Notes: generated by a model from the letters alone, not told the origin. A stretch of 34,193 nucleotides of DNA from Sperchopsis tessellata (GCA_033557685.1 JAWQRN010000205.1:1-34193); one strand, 5' to 3'. Shown: positions 20,597-31,700, numbered from the stretch's first letter. Numbers and translations: made by a program.

Positions 20597-23500
20597 CTGT
20601 AATAGAAATTATAATAAATACTAATTACATTAAAACAACCCTATAACAGTGCTTCCGTAGCCGTATAGGTAAGAGCGTTGGTGCGATAGCTATACAACTC
20701 CGAGGTTTCCTGGGTTCGATTCTCCACCCAGGAGAATTTTATTAAGTAAAATCTCAAGGGCTTGGAATCAATTCAATAAAAATTGATTAGAATTGGTTTA
20801 TAACACATAGTTGTAGGCAATGGCCTAACGGACTCAGTCATTAATTGATTAAAAAAAAAACCCTGTAACATGTATTGCAAAAACATGAGGCCTAATATGG
20901 ACCCTTGTGGTACACCAACCTATAAAAAATGGTTGGCCTTGTCAGCCTATCAAACTTTAAATATAAACACATTTAAAACTTCCAAATATGAACGGTATTA
21001 AGCTTTATGGTCTGTTTGTGGAAATTTATCTGATACTGCTGAAGATTGAAGAGAAGCACATATAATAGTGGTAATTATGCAGGAACTAAAACAATAAACT
21101 AAAAACAAAACAGGAATTTGGTCTACTTGAAGACAACTTCACCTGTGTCCTATCAGCAAGAAATAGCCTGAATAATAAATTATAAGACTTTCACCTATAG
21201 AAAATGTAGTCCACAGTTATCCAACGTCCTTGGTAAGTTGTGCCTTCACCATGTCCATCTTTAATATGCTTATATACAGACTGTAAGCCCAATTCATGTG
21301 ATAAGGTTCCTGTGCCAAAAAGATCATAATTGACAAGCCCTAATACTGAGTTTTTATTATTTTGTCTTTCACTATGTAGCAATTTTATTTGCTCCAACTC
21401 CTGTTCCCTTGTTGATTCCTTGTTAAACTGGCGATTTGATAAAATGTTGTCATGTTGGCAAGTATCTACAAATTAAAATCAAAAATAAATCATATTTAGG
21501 TTACTTACAGGGTGATTGTTGTTTATACTCTCAAAGTTCAAATGTTTAGAATGATAGAGTGAAGTACAGGTGTATCGGGCCCCCAGCGAATGAGTATTTG
21601 TTATATCGCGATGAGAGCTATATGTTAGCCTATAATTAGCATTTTTTAGAGCTACATGGCAGTATACAATTAGCACTTTTATGAGGTATCTTGATAATGT
21701 CCCCTACTACGCTGGGTGATAAGTAGGCAAAAAGAAAAGCCAACACAGGGTTACCTCCCAGAAAACCTGAAGATATTTAAATATTGTTTTATTTTATATG
21801 AGTAAATATTTATTTATATTTAAAATATGCAATAGTTTTTTGTGCTATTTAGTTAACTATTTGTTGTTTTGAAATAACAAATAAATGTTTTTTCTGTTTT
21901 TTAGTTACTATGTATTCAGATATCATTATTTTCCCGGGTCCAAAGTATCAGGTATTTTTAACATATAATGCTTGTATCATGTGGAGGGGGCACCATTTAC
22001 AAATGTTACATCAGGTAACAAAACTCCTAATCCGGCTCTGTGAAGGACAGAGATATTATTAGATTGCAGGTTGTAATGATAGGTATTTGTGACAAATGGC
22101 TATGGGGAATCGAGAAGGTTGCAAATTAAACCCATGAAAAGAGTTTTAGAGTTGCAATGGCATGGACATGTGATGAGGATAGGAGGTGATTTTTCTTGGA
22201 CGGTACTGGAGTAAAATGGGAAAGAACGTAAAGGTAAAGGACGACCTCAGTCACTTGGCAGAGCCTAGGAAGGACAGTGGCTAGTAAGAAAATTTCACTG
22301 TAACAAGCGAATGGGATGACGCAGGTCAGGGAAGAGCTTTTTGTAAGAGTTAAGTATGGATACCTAAACACCAGTAATGATACAAGAGCTTGATAAAGAA
22401 GAAGGTAATAGAAAGAGTATAAATATAATCTACTTTTTGCTAAAATGTTCCATGTTTTTCTACTCTGAATTTTATCTGTTTCCTTGTTTCTTCAACAAAA
22501 GTCCAAACATATACAAGTATACAAAAACATTATTTTTATACTTACCTAAAATTTTTAGACTTTGAGGAAGGAAGGATTTTCCAACATTTCTTCCCTTACC
22601 TTGAGAAGGTTCCAAGGTTCTATCGGATAAATGCTCATATCTTAGGTATCCATAAGTCAACAATTTTAAGACAACTGAACTTGGTTCGGAATTCAAATCA
22701 CCAGTTATGATTACTGGAAGATATTTATTTTCATCTCTAAAAATATAAATTTCATTACACATTTAACACACCTTCATCGTGTTATCATTCAGGATGAAGG
22801 AGATCCTGATTAACTAAATTCAATATTACGCGTATGATGATGTCATGAATTTTTGAGCTAAATAGAGATTAATGAAAGGCAAGATTATTATTTTAATCAA
22901 TTATAGATACTTACTTATTGTATATGTGATCACTATTGTATGCTATTCTGTCAACTTCTGTTAGTAGCAACTGCATCTGGGCTAGTCTTACATCTGCTCT
23001 TCTTGGGTTATATAATAAATGAGTAGTGGCAACAACGAATTTAGCTCTTGGATTATCTTTTGGTGCAAATTTTACTATTATCGCTACATTATCTCGGTCT
23101 AAAACAGAGACTGATGGTTGCAGGTACTCCACTGTGGTATGCTCAATGAGATCAAATATATCTTTTTTGTAATATATAGCACAGCCATCTGGTCGCATGC
23201 CAGTTCTCTTCTTAAATATACCTGTATAACCTAGAACATTCAAAGCATTATGATTCAAGTATATAAAAAATAATAATAATTTTCAGGGCGCTAACCTTTT
23301 TTATATCACAATCAATACTAAAAAATATTGTCATCAATAAACATAGCATAAAAGCCAGAATATTGTAGACAACAATTATTCCGTTACACATAATACTTCT
23401 TATGAAAGCATATTCTTGTAACTAACACACAGTGAACCAGAAAAAGATTTGAAAGTCTCTATGACAAAATTCATGCCTAACATGTCAATAAAAAGAAATT

Positions 23501-26500
23501 AGTAGAATTATTAAAAAAACAATATTATGACAAAAAGACCTACAAATACCTTCCATTAAAAAACATGTCAGTTGTATTGCAAATTAAGTCATGGGTAGTT
23601 TTTAATCTCACAGAGGAATTTATATAATATTAAATACAGGGCCCCAGTAGTTTTCATGTTGCTGTAGCTCTTAATAAATTTACCTGACTGTGAATGAACA
23701 TACCTTGCCATGTTGAAAATAGATACTGAGGGTAATGTTACATTTTTTAAATTATCTTCTTTTTCTTCCTATGGTACTAAAAACCTTCTGTGAGTCTTGA
23801 CCTACTTTACCACCTCCCCCTATCGTTTTCAGTCTTGGGTTAAAATGGTACAATTTTACACTCCCATTGATCTCAGGTCTTCTACTAAGTTTTCCTTCCA
23901 CCTTGTCCAATGCCTTCCCCTCTCTCTTGCTTTTCATGGTACCCAGTCTATTACTCTTTTAAACTTTCTTCCCTCTTTCATACGCATGAGATAACCATAC
24001 GCACTATGTCTGCTCCGTTGATCAGGGCATCGAGTTCATAGTTCATTATCATTCTCCAGGATCTATCTTCCTCCTGTGTCGCATCAAATATCTTTCGAAG
24101 TACACTTCGTTCCCATACTGTGTTTACCTCCCTATCAATAAGCGTCCACATTTCACTGCATATGTGACCACTGGTCTTATCAATGTCCAATAAATTCTAA
24201 GCTTCGTTGATCTGCTTAGGAGTTTTTAACTTAACATATCTATGTAGGTAAAGGAGTTGACATCTTCTAAGGTACATTCAATATGCATGTCTTAGTTCAC
24301 TTTGTGATTCAAGCTGTTATAACGATATTGTATTCATAAGTGCATAGTTTCTTGGATTATGTGGCTATATTTCCGGATAGTTCCAAGTTACTGACAACGG
24401 AGTGCAGCAGCAAGTTAAAAAAGCATGGAGTAGGGTGCGTCTCCATGTCTTACTCCTCTACTTACTTGAAAACAATTCATTGCCCTAGAGCCTTCGAGAG
24501 TTACACTAATGAAATTAACAAGTTTTATGGATATACCCATTAAAGTGAGCCGTCCCATCTACTCCCTTCTGTTAATGTTGTCAAAAGCGTGCCTAAAATT
24601 AATAAATAAATTATGGGGTTCAATATTATACTCATTGCTCTTTTCTTGGACTTGTCTCATGAGGTGTATCTGGCCATTGGCAGAACGGTTTGGTCGGAAT
24701 ACACACTGGTACTCTATTATTTCTTCAGCATATTCGGATAGACGGTTATATATTATACTTGAGAAGACCCTGTATGTCACATTATGCCTCTATTTTCTTG
24801 TACCCCTTTTTATTTATAGGGTATATTATTCCCACCTTTCATTCTTCTGGAATTCTTTCCTTGTTCCAGATTTTCTCAATGAGTTTATGTATCACATAGC
24901 GTTCTGCCCTCATTTTTTATTAATTCAGTGTTTATGGAGTCACATCCCTACAACTTGTTGTTTTTCAGCACTTTAATAACTATAACCACTTCTTCGAAAA
25001 TAGGGGCCTAGACTTCAGGTTCCGCGGTATGTTATATGGAGTTATTTTCATCCAGCAGTTCTCATGTCAGCAGTTTCTCAAAGTTCTCCCTCCACATCCA
25101 TTTGTATGTCACCATTCTTACTTCTGCAGGCCCTTACTCTGGGCTGAAATATCTTTGTTTTTCACATATGTTGTAATAAAATTTCCTCAACTTTTTCTGC
25201 ACGATTTGGTTGATTGGGGTTCATCATTTCCCGCATCTTTCATTTACATACTCTTTTGGCTATTCTCCTCAAGTTGTTGAAATCTGCTCTGTTTGTTCTT
25301 GATCCTCTTTGTAATAGTTTCATTTTGGAACAATTTCTTTGATTTATGGCGATTTACATTTTTCGCGAAGAGTCTTCGTTTCTTATTCTTTTTTTTTCCC
25401 TTTTCTACTTTCAGTTACCTTCAGTATCGCTTCCTTAATCTGAAGCCACATTTGTTTGACACTATTTCCGTCTGCTTTTGTAACTATTGTGTCTTCTATC
25501 TTTTTGTAGTGGAAATTTTCTGTTTGTTTGTCTTTCAATATTCCACCTTCAGTTTGCTGTTCCTTTTACTACTGGTACTACGGCTATTAGCTATTTTGAA
25601 GTCGCTCCCACCAGGTAATGGATCCAAAGCATAATTTGTTCCCCAGTTTGATCTCACGTCTTTAAAAGTATTTCTGCAGATATATTAACCAAGACAACAC
25701 TCTGATGGTGCTTCTTCTGTAAATAGTCAACTTCATTAGCAGAAGGTGATTATTAGATTCCGTAGGTTGTAAAGGCTTAGAAACCACATAAATAAAATGA
25801 GAGCAGTTTTTTACTTCTTGTAGTAAAGATTGCTGAGTGCGTCTTCTGGAGATTTTATGAGTGTGGACTAACCAATGTAGCTTGCAGTGCAGTTTCAGAA
25901 CTAAACTTGTCTGGAGAGTGTTCGATCTTAGAATGGAATAAATCTTTTTCTGCTTAGTACCCTTGAGCTTTAGCATACCGGCATTAAAATTGCTAATTAA
26001 CTAACCTCCCTCAGTAGCTCTACAGGTGATTAGAAAAAAGATTATGTTCAAGCTGTCTTATGGGAGGTACGAAAACAGTACTTATGGTGTACTGTAGGTG
26101 ATTGGGCACATAAACACCCTAATCCATTTAGAATAATGTATCCCGCAAAATTTCCAGGTTTGGTGTTTAGGCATTAATGCAGATATAGGCCGGCGTTAAA
26201 TAAACCAAGAAACAAACTACAACCCCACGTCCTCATGCTATTTTGATTCCAGTTGCTCCTTTGTTTTTCCCCACAGTTCCAAAGATGTATCATTAGCATA
26301 CAATATTGCACTCTGTTTTCCACTTACATTTCCTCATAAGTCATTTACGTAAATAAAGTCGAGAGTTCAGTTCTACTAGATATCAAGTAACTTCGAAATC
26401 TCCTCACATTATGTGAAGTTTCTGATTGAATCGAAGGCTCCACTTAAGTGGCAAAGTATAATTTTTGCAATCCCCTTTGGTTATTTTCTGCATCATTTTG

Positions 26501-27621
26501 ATCATAGCTGCTATTGATGATCCGTTCTTACAAAAGCCATGTCTTTCTACATTCATTCATTTGAAAGCTTCCAAATGGAGAGCAGTGATTAGAAAGCACA
26601 TTTAATTTATTCCGATTTTATTTGATTGAAATGTTTTCTAGTCTACATAATATAACTTCATTTGCTTTGGGTGGTATATAAATATCCATAAATGATCATT
26701 ATGACAGACCATCGTTGTTATTTCATATTTCATTGTTAACCATTTAATTCCGGAATCCAAAAATTCTTAGACAAGGAGACACCACATCACCGAATTTTTT
26801 CAGCATACAACTGGCTGTCTAGATAACATAAGCAAATGCATTTGTATATTTTGATTGTGATGACGTATGCTAGAGAGACCTGAATATTAAGGGCCTCACA
26901 CATTCGAAAGCTCTAAATAACACCAAAAAGTATTGAAAAACTCATGATGGGTTTGATAATTCATGATACAAAAACTCTGTGTGTGGATGAAGATGCAAAA
27001 ATGGAAATGAGCAGGACATCTTGGAAGGTGAGCAGATCATCGATAGTCAAATGAACAATACTTGAAAAATGAAGATTCGATGACTGGCTGGACAGAGAAC
27101 TCAAAAGTTATTTGGAAGTTGAGTGGGTGAGAAGAACAAACAACTGTGGGGAGTGACAGCTGATAATAGTGATGATAACATACGCATGTTATGGCAGACA
27201 GTAATACTAGTATAAATAATAAATTAAGAAACAAAAGAAAAAATAGTACCTAATTTTTCTAGCTCAACATCATAGTGACTTGCAATTTGCGAGTCTTGGA
27301 CCTCTTGAAGGCATAGAATCTGTAAGACAATATGGTTTAATTAAAGCTTTTTAAAGCTGGTTTTCATACATACGTCACTGTCATGATCTTTAATTTCATC
27401 CATTAAATTTTTCCACCTATAGTCCCATTCCAAAGCTTCTGGTGTGTGTTCCCTATATAGGTATGGATGGGCCAAAATGAGATCTTGAGCTAGGACATTG
27501 TAATTCATAAGAGTAAACATTTTACCAGGGCGACTACCTCCATTCTTGTTGAGTAGGATACTTCCAAGGTGCGTGTTTTCCCATTGCCTTGTAACATCTT
27601 GGTTGGTGATCACGGCCTTGT
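20437..27621 (-). CDS. angel: Angel-type CCR4/nocturnin-superfamily EEP protein, C-terminal 417 residues
   Basis: Member of the endonuclease/exonuclease/phosphatase superfamily, Angel branch (vertebrate ANGEL1/ANGEL2, insect angel). By family knowledge these are Mg2+-dependent RNA-processing enzymes related to the CCR4 deadenylase. Exons on the minus strand: 27621-27374, 27319-27250, 23230-22915, 22736-22546, 21465-21195, 20596-20437. All junctions are GT-AG with agreeing phases and the joined frame is open to TAA at 20439-20437. EEP motifs appear in order: MNYNVLAQ (Asn), LCLQEV (Glu), RPDGCAIYY, ATTHLLYNPRR, ITGDLNSEPSS (Asp/Asn), ITVDYIFYSG, and KLGSDHLAL (Asp/His). The N-terminal exons are not visible between 27622 and the window end. 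An AATAAA on the minus strand at 20206-20201 may end the mRNA. Confidence 0.93.
20645..20861 (+). mobile_element. tRNA-derived SINE (family B)
   Basis: A tRNA-like head with an A-box-like tagccgtatagg (20658-20669) and a near-perfect B box ggttcgattct (20713-20723), then a non-tRNA body (aattgattagaattggttta, caatggcctaacggactcag) and a terminal A run (20851-20860). The head folds only partly as a tRNA and lacks a paired acceptor stem, so it is not a functional tRNA gene. It lies antisense in the last intron of angel. The tail differs from that of the SINE at 1198-1487. Confidence 0.75.
20868..20940 (-). mobile_element. Tiny RT fragment (GVPQGSILG motif)
   Basis: The minus strand reads GVPQGSILGLMFLQYM, the most conserved RT motif of jockey/CR1-type LINEs. 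Flanking sequence is unreadable as RT. It sits directly beside the SINE tail in the last angel intron, perhaps part of an older insertion interrupted by the SINE. Confidence 0.55.
21195..21465 (-). CDS. angel: angel exon with insert region and VDYIFY strand
   Basis: A 271-base exon from ttgtag|ATACTTGCC to TATAG|gtgaaa. It starts DTCQHDNILSNRQFNKESTR, has a Glu/Gln-rich helix, then SVYKHIKDGHGEGTTY and GRWITVDYIFY. The hydrophilic middle is variable in this family; TVDYIFY is the conserved late EEP strand. Confidence 0.9.
21466..22060. other. angel intron, no element recognised
   Basis: AT-rich intronic sequence; short minus-strand open frames here show no family motif. Confidence 0.4.
22070..22370 (+). 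mobile_element. LINE C-terminal relic
   Basis: The plus strand reads ELQWHGHVMRIGGD, then KERKGKGRPQSLGRA, the 'W.GHV.R......R..GRP..RW' C-terminal tail common to RTE/R-type LINE proteins. Stops interrupt it. Antisense in an angel intron. Confidence 0.5.
22546..22736 (-). CDS. angel: angel exon with GDLNSEP motif
   Basis: A 191-base exon from tttttag|AGATGA to TTTTAG|gtaag. It encodes DENKYLPVIITGDLNSEPSS, then VVLKLLTYGYLRYEHLSDRT and a basic Ser/Gly/Lys stretch ending SLKIL. GDLN is the EEP Asp/Asn pair. Confidence 0.92.
22915..23230 (-). CDS. angel: angel exon with EEP core
   Basis: A 316-base exon from tctag|GTTATACAGG to AATAA|gtaagt. It completes G-YTGIFKKRTG, then RPDGCAIYYKKDIFDLIEH, the DNVAIIVKF strand, ATTHLLYNPRRADVRLAQM and the helix LLLTEVDRIAY. 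It ends phase 2. The preceding intron (23231-27249, 4.0 kb) is packed with LINE and SINE fragments. Confidence 0.92.
23231..23740. other. angel intron, no element recognised
   Basis: AT-rich, nothing readable upstream of the LINE C-terminus that begins near 23750. Confidence 0.4.
23745..25640 (-). mobile_element. LINE relic, pre-RT to C-terminus
   Basis: Minus-strand order: a poorly readable linker (25640-25200), then AERYVIHKLIEKIWNKERIP and a KVGIIYPI patch (about 24905-24825), MTYRVFSSIIYNRLSEYAEE, FRPNRSANGQIHLMRQVQEK and LFINFRHAFDNINRRE (24780-24559, RT motif with the Asp decayed). Next are VSRGVRHGDAP (about 24450) and LCTYEYNIVITA where YADD stood (about 24335). The tail reads ERSVLRKIFDATQEEDRSWR, MNYELDALINGADIVRMV (24130-23985). 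It is inserted in the same sense as angel, in its 4-kb intron. Plus-strand open frames here (24509-24976, 25293-25634) are antisense shadows. Confidence 0.85.
25641..26000. other. angel intron, no element assigned
   Basis: A 104-codon minus-strand frame (25976-25662) has no motif I recognise. It may be decayed LINE sequence. Confidence 0.35.
26000..26218 (+). mobile_element. SINE family A, diverged copy
   Basis: It shares with 1198-1487 an internal block (gaaaac.gt...tgtattgtaggt) and the 3' tail gcaaaatttccaggtttggt ... ggcgttaaataaaccaagaa. The tRNA-like head is weaker (ctccctcagtagctc near 26007). Antisense to angel, inside its large intron. Confidence 0.6.
26220..26590 (-). mobile_element. 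RT fragment with YAND
   Basis: The minus strand reads LSGAFDSIRNFT (RT 'LSKAFDSV'), then after a gap SAILYANDTSLELWGKTKEQ. This is the LYADDTSL box with one catalytic Asp replaced by Asn. Jockey-like. It is immediately downstream of the SINE copy, in the angel intron. Confidence 0.65.
26870..27200 (+). mobile_element. Possible LINE 3' terminal relic
   Basis: The plus strand has a weak 'MSRTSWKVSR...RFDDWLDRELKSYLEVEW' reading like the end of RTE-type LINE proteins (GH..R..D.R....W........W......), followed by a taataataaattaag simple tail. Too decayed for a firm call. Confidence 0.3.
27250..27319 (-). CDS. angel: angel exon with catalytic Glu
   Basis: A 70-base exon between cttacag and gtacta. 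It encodes ILCLQEVQDSQIASHYDVEL then EKL and the first base of a Gly codon. The Glu in LCLQEV is the conserved metal-coordinating residue of EEP nucleases. It is separated from the previous exon by only a 54-base intron (27320-27373). Confidence 0.9.
27374..27621 (-). CDS. angel: angel exon with first EEP motif (N-terminal-most exon seen)
   Basis: Acceptor ttttag|ACAAGG at 27622; two bases complete a codon from a missing upstream exon, so this is not the start of the protein. It encodes KAVITNQDVTRQWENT, then FTLMNYNVLAQDL with the conserved metal-site Asn, and YLYREHTPEALEWDYRWKNL followed by EIKDHDSD. Donor GAC|gtatgt, phase 0. The RQWE and MNYNVLAQDL motifs match Angel rather than nocturnin or CCR4 proper. 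Confidence 0.88.
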
Positions 27622-27889
27622 CTAAAATGAATAAAAATCAGCGTATAATATGTATTAATTACTTGGGAAGTATAAATATAGAATAAGAATGACTGATAGT
27701 CTTCCAAAATACCTATCATAAGTAAATGGAAATGTTTAATGTGGAAATATTCACGTGAATTACCCACATTATTATCTGATAAAAGGCTACCAGAAAGTGA
27801 ATATATGTATATGAATATGTCATTTATATAGATATTTAAAAATAAATTATAGCAAATTTTATTATAATTTGGTAACATTTTTGCTGCCC

Positions 27890-28380
27890 ACCAAGCGTAA
27901 ACAGACCCACTAGATCAAAAAATAAATAGAGTTCGAGACTCTCAGAAGGGCAGCTTATAAAAAAAGATCTGCCTTAAATACCACTTTACTGCGCATTGAA
28001 GAAAACTATCTCGTAAGTAATAGAGAATTCTACCTATTAAGGATTCAAACCAAGGACAGACCTATGCCGGAAAAAATAGGGCGGGGTACACTGGGAAATA
28101 TGACATAACAAGCCGTAATGGTATAATTCTCCTGGTCACTTTAGAAGAAACCCTTGAGGCAATCTCCTCCCTGAAGGATGATTAGGCATCAGGAGAGGAC
28201 AGAGTATCTGGAGAGTTCCTTAAGAGAGGGCACAAATTGGCTGAGCAATGCATGGGCTGCTTAAAAAAATCTGGACAACAGAAAAACTCCCCACAGATTG
28301 AAAGAAGTCTATAACATGCCTTATCCACAAGAAGGGGGATAAACTGAAATGCACAAACAACAAAGATATACATATTCGAT
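27890..28380 (+). mobile_element. RTE-like LINE relic, linker and start of RT
   Basis: The plus strand reads LEETLEAISSLKDD, then SGEDRVSGEFLKRGHKLAEQ, and in another frame IWTTEKLPTDWKEVYNMPYP with QEGDKLKCTNNKDIHI. This is the 'I..LK..KA.G.D.I..E.LK...........IW..E..P..W....I.PI.KKGD...C.NYR' approach to the RT domain. It stops abruptly near 28375. Confidence 0.65.
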
Positions 28381-28428
28381 ATAGAAAAAGTTAAGGGTGG
28401 TCTAAAGTGAGTCTTAAAATGAGCAATA

Positions 28429-28559
28429 GGCGAGGTTAGTCTAGTAGGTCGTTTTGTTGTTGTACTGTTAACGTTGTATCAATTATATGCTATACATGTT
28501 CTGAATCTGTAATTTTATTATATTATGAATGAATTATTTCTTATTTGTTTTAATTATAT
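28429..28559 (+). repeat. Direct repeat copy 1 (left of LINE block)
   Basis: Similar over its whole length to 31701-31899. Shared blocks include gttgtatcaattatat, ctgaatctgtaa-type sequence and the near-identical end tatttcttatttgttttaat (28536-28555). AT-rich, non-coding, and directly behind a LINE relic. Confidence 0.6.
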
Positions 28560-28859
28560 CAAGTTATTCAAAAAAAATTGCATTTTGAAATATCCATTAC
28601 TTTTTAATAACTCAACGAATAAACAAATGAAAAACATTTGTATTCGCATAGGAATAGGGTTTTTTCATTGATTACATTTTTTAGTTTTAGTTACCATAGT
28701 AACAGATTTGTTAGTAATCTTTCAGAAATCATTTTCTTGCTTATTGAATTTTAAAATCACTCATAATTTGCTGCGTTTTAAAATTGTTTTGACTTTACAA
28801 GTTAAAATCGGTCTTATTCAATGTTATTATGAATGTACAAGTAGTTTAACATACAGTAT

Positions 28860-31005
28860 ATGAAAAATTGTGTATAAATTTATATATAGACTCGTCTGTC
28901 AAGAACAAAATAGATTACATTATAACGAACAAAAAAAACATAATAAAAGACGTATCAATTTTAAATCGCATTGATACCAGTAGTGACCACAGGCTGTTAA
29001 GGGCAGTAATACAACTAAACACAAAGACCAAAATAAAGAAACTAGTGAAATGTGGAAAATTTAATGAAAATTAACACAGACAGCTTAGAAGAGAAAATGA
29101 AAAATGATATCAACACCGTAGTAAGTAAGATTTGCTATATAAACATAGACAAAAATAGGAACACAAATGAACGTATTAAACCAGAACGAAAAAACTGATG
29201 ATGCAGAAAAGAAACAAGACAAACGGAACACCGGAATATACACAAGTAAACAAAGAAGTAAGGAAGAAAATAAGAGAAGATGTAAGGACCTTTAATACGG
29301 AACTAATAAACAAAGTTATCGTAAAGAACAAGAATATGAAAATCATAAGAGCAGTCAACACCAGGGGCATATAATAATACACCAACTAAAAGATACAACG
29401 GAAATATCCAGGAAAACAAATCTGAGATAAATTACTTAGAAGATAATAAATATGGACGAAAGCTTCTATAGTAATCTATATTCCCAAGTGAACCCTGTAC
29501 CACTAATTGCAACATCAGGACTTAAAATAGTAAATGTAGAATCTGAGGAAATACCTGCCATCAACGCAGAAGAGATACAACTAGTGCTATCACGAATGAA
29601 GAATGGAAAAACGCCAAGGGAAGATGACATAGCCATGAAACTAATAAAATATGGAGGTACAACCACCCTCGAAGCCTTGAGAGTACTATTAAACAAGTGC
29701 TTTGAATAGGAAACTTGACAAAACGTGCAAGTGGTTTTACTGTATAAAAACAGCGACAAATGCAGAATAGGTGATTATCGTCTTACAAGCCTTTTATCAC
29801 ATCTATATAAATTACTAACAAAAATTGTAATAAACAGACTTACGAACGAACTTGACGATTACCAACCACCAGAACAAGCCGGGTTCCGCAAGGGTTACAG
29901 CACCAACGAGCACATACAATCTGTACGCTTAATAATTGAAAAATGTAACGAGTATAATGTTCCACTGCATGTTGCTTTCGTTGACTAGAACAAGGCCTTT
30001 GACTCAGTGGAACTATGGGCAATATTCCATGCAATGAATAACGCAAGAATAGATTCTCGATACAAAAGCTTACTCCAAAGCATATACGATAAAGCAACAC
30101 TGAAGACCTTAAAACGGGAAAAATACCAATAAGAAGAGGAGTGAGACAGGGGGACACTATCTCACCAAAACGTTTTACTCTTGCGTTGGAGGATATCTTC
30201 AAAAAGATGGACTGGGATAAGGGATTAAAATCAATGGCAAATATTTGAGTCCACTCCGCTTTGTCGATGACATCGTGTTACTTAGTCATGACATCGGAGA
30301 GCTACAAGAAATGCTAGCTGAGCTCCAGATAAGATCAGCAGAAATAGGTCTACAAATGAACCTAGAAAAGACTAAGATAATGAGTCCAAAAAAACATCAA
30401 CATACAGGTGAACACCGAAACTATAGACTCCCCAGATGAATATGTATACCTAGCATATAAAGTTAAACTCGGTAAAGAAATCTAAAAGGCGGATATAAAC
30501 AGGTGAATAGACCTAACGTGGGCGACTGTAGGAAAGTTAGGAAATGTACTAAAGAACACAACTATCCCAACAAATCTGAAGAAAAAAGTATTTAACACCT
30601 GTGTACTCCCGGCTATGACGTACGCAATGGAAAATTTCACTCACAGTCAAATCAGGAAACAAGCTCAGAACAACCCAAAGAACCATAGAAAGCCTGATTC
30701 TCGGAGTACACTTAAGAGACCACATTACAAACGAAGAAATAAGATGAAGAACTGAGGTGGAAGACATCATAGAAAACATTGCAAAGTAAAAATGGAGATG
30801 GGCGGGGCACATCGCTCGTCAAGACAACTCTAAAGAGACAAAGCGGAGTACAGGAAGACCACCAAAACATTGGCAAGATGATATAAAAGAAAGCAGGAAA
30901 GAAATGGTATCAACTTACACAAGACAGGAGTCAGTGGAAACAACTAGAGGTGGCCTACATCCAGGAGTGCATTGTGAAAGGCTGCTAAAGAAGAAGATAT
31001 ATATA
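28860..31005 (+). mobile_element. RTE-like LINE relic, endonuclease end to C-terminus
   Basis: Endonuclease end: KNKIDYIITNKKNIIKDVSI with SSDHRLLRAVI (28895-29010, catalytic SDH present). Linker 29452-29709: EEIQLVLSRMKNGKTPREDD. RT: DYRLTSLLSHLYKLLTKIVI, QAGFRKGYSTNEHIQSVRLI, HVAFVD then a TAG then NKAFDSVELW, IRRGVRQGDTISP, SPLRFVDDIVLLSHD (30245-30290, where the first residue of the usual FADD pair context is Val), and LQMNLEKTKIMS. Tail: EYVYLAYKVKLGKEI and a degraded GH..R region ending in (AT)n near 31000, as RTE elements often do. At least four frame disruptions. The 5' end of the endonuclease is missing. Confidence 0.87.
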
Positions 31006-31010
31006 TATAG

Positions 31011-31189
31011 AGAAGATGACTTTCGAGTTTTATCCCACGTATGTGCTTCTTCGTTCAGATATGAACGAGTTTTTGAATAAGCTTTCAGCCGATATCCTTA
31101 TGCCGTCATCAGATCGGCTAATCAGAGACATAGCGAGCTTATCCAAAAGAAGCACATACGTGGGATAAACCATGAGAGTCCTCTTCTTC
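31011..31189. mobile_element. Foldback / MITE-like palindrome
   Basis: Arms 31029-31051 and 31147-31169 are perfect inverse complements over 23 bases (starting TTTATCCCACG). Imperfect complementarity extends outward to about 31011 and 31189. Two further stems nest inside: ATAAGCT/AGCTTAT (31077-31083, 31136-31142) and AGCCGAT/ATCGGCT (31087-31093, 31113-31119). Non-coding. It starts right at the (AT)n end of the LINE. Confidence 0.6.
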
Positions 31190-31191
31190 AT

Positions 31192-31690
31192 ACTAGACCC
31201 AAGAAAGCATCTGTACTAACATATATGTATAGATATATCTATATTTTATATGTATAATTTGCAAGCATGTTTTTAGAGTCAACTTATATCTTTTTTAACC
31301 AGGAGAGCTGAAACAGGAAATACATGGCTAGTGCAAGACTGGTGGTATAATGGTAGGACTGTGACCTATACGCAAAAAAACAATTTTTCAGGTTTTCTTT
31401 TGGTATTCTTTTTTAATTTATTCTATCGATTGCTTCTTATATTGCATATTGTTAAAAAATTATTTTAATTTGTTTGATTTTTGTCTTTGTAGATTTCATG
31501 TAGGTAACACCTTAGAGGCAAGGCCTTGGATGGAAGATATTGCAACACTTATCAAATATAGAAATTACAATAGTTATATGTTTACCTAGCAAAAAATTCA
31601 TATCATATGATTGCCTAGATTTAGACTTAAATAATATATATAAAGAGGGAATGAAGAAAAAGTACAGGTTTGTCTTAAGCAAGTTTTGAT
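31192..31690. other. Unannotated AT-rich sequence
   Basis: Nothing recognised between the foldback and the second direct repeat. Confidence 0.4.
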
Positions 31691-31700
31691 GTGGGCAAGA

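Noticed and set aside
20645..20740. Possible functional tRNA gene.
   Set aside because: A and B boxes are good but the acceptor stem does not close and a SINE body and A tail follow.
24509..24976. 155-codon plus-strand open frame rich in aromatic residues.
   Set aside because: It is antisense to readable RT motifs on the minus strand (FSSIIYNRLSEYAEE, FRPNRS), so it is a shadow.
25293..25634. 113-codon hydrophobic, Phe-rich plus-strand frame that could look like membrane segments.
   Set aside because: It is the complement of an A-rich LINE linker on the minus strand; the Phe content reflects antisense poly-Lys sequence.
27534..27878. 114-codon minus-strand frame overlapping the angel exon.
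   Set aside because: It uses a different frame across the acceptor at 27622 and runs into intron; the other frame carries the conserved EEP motif.
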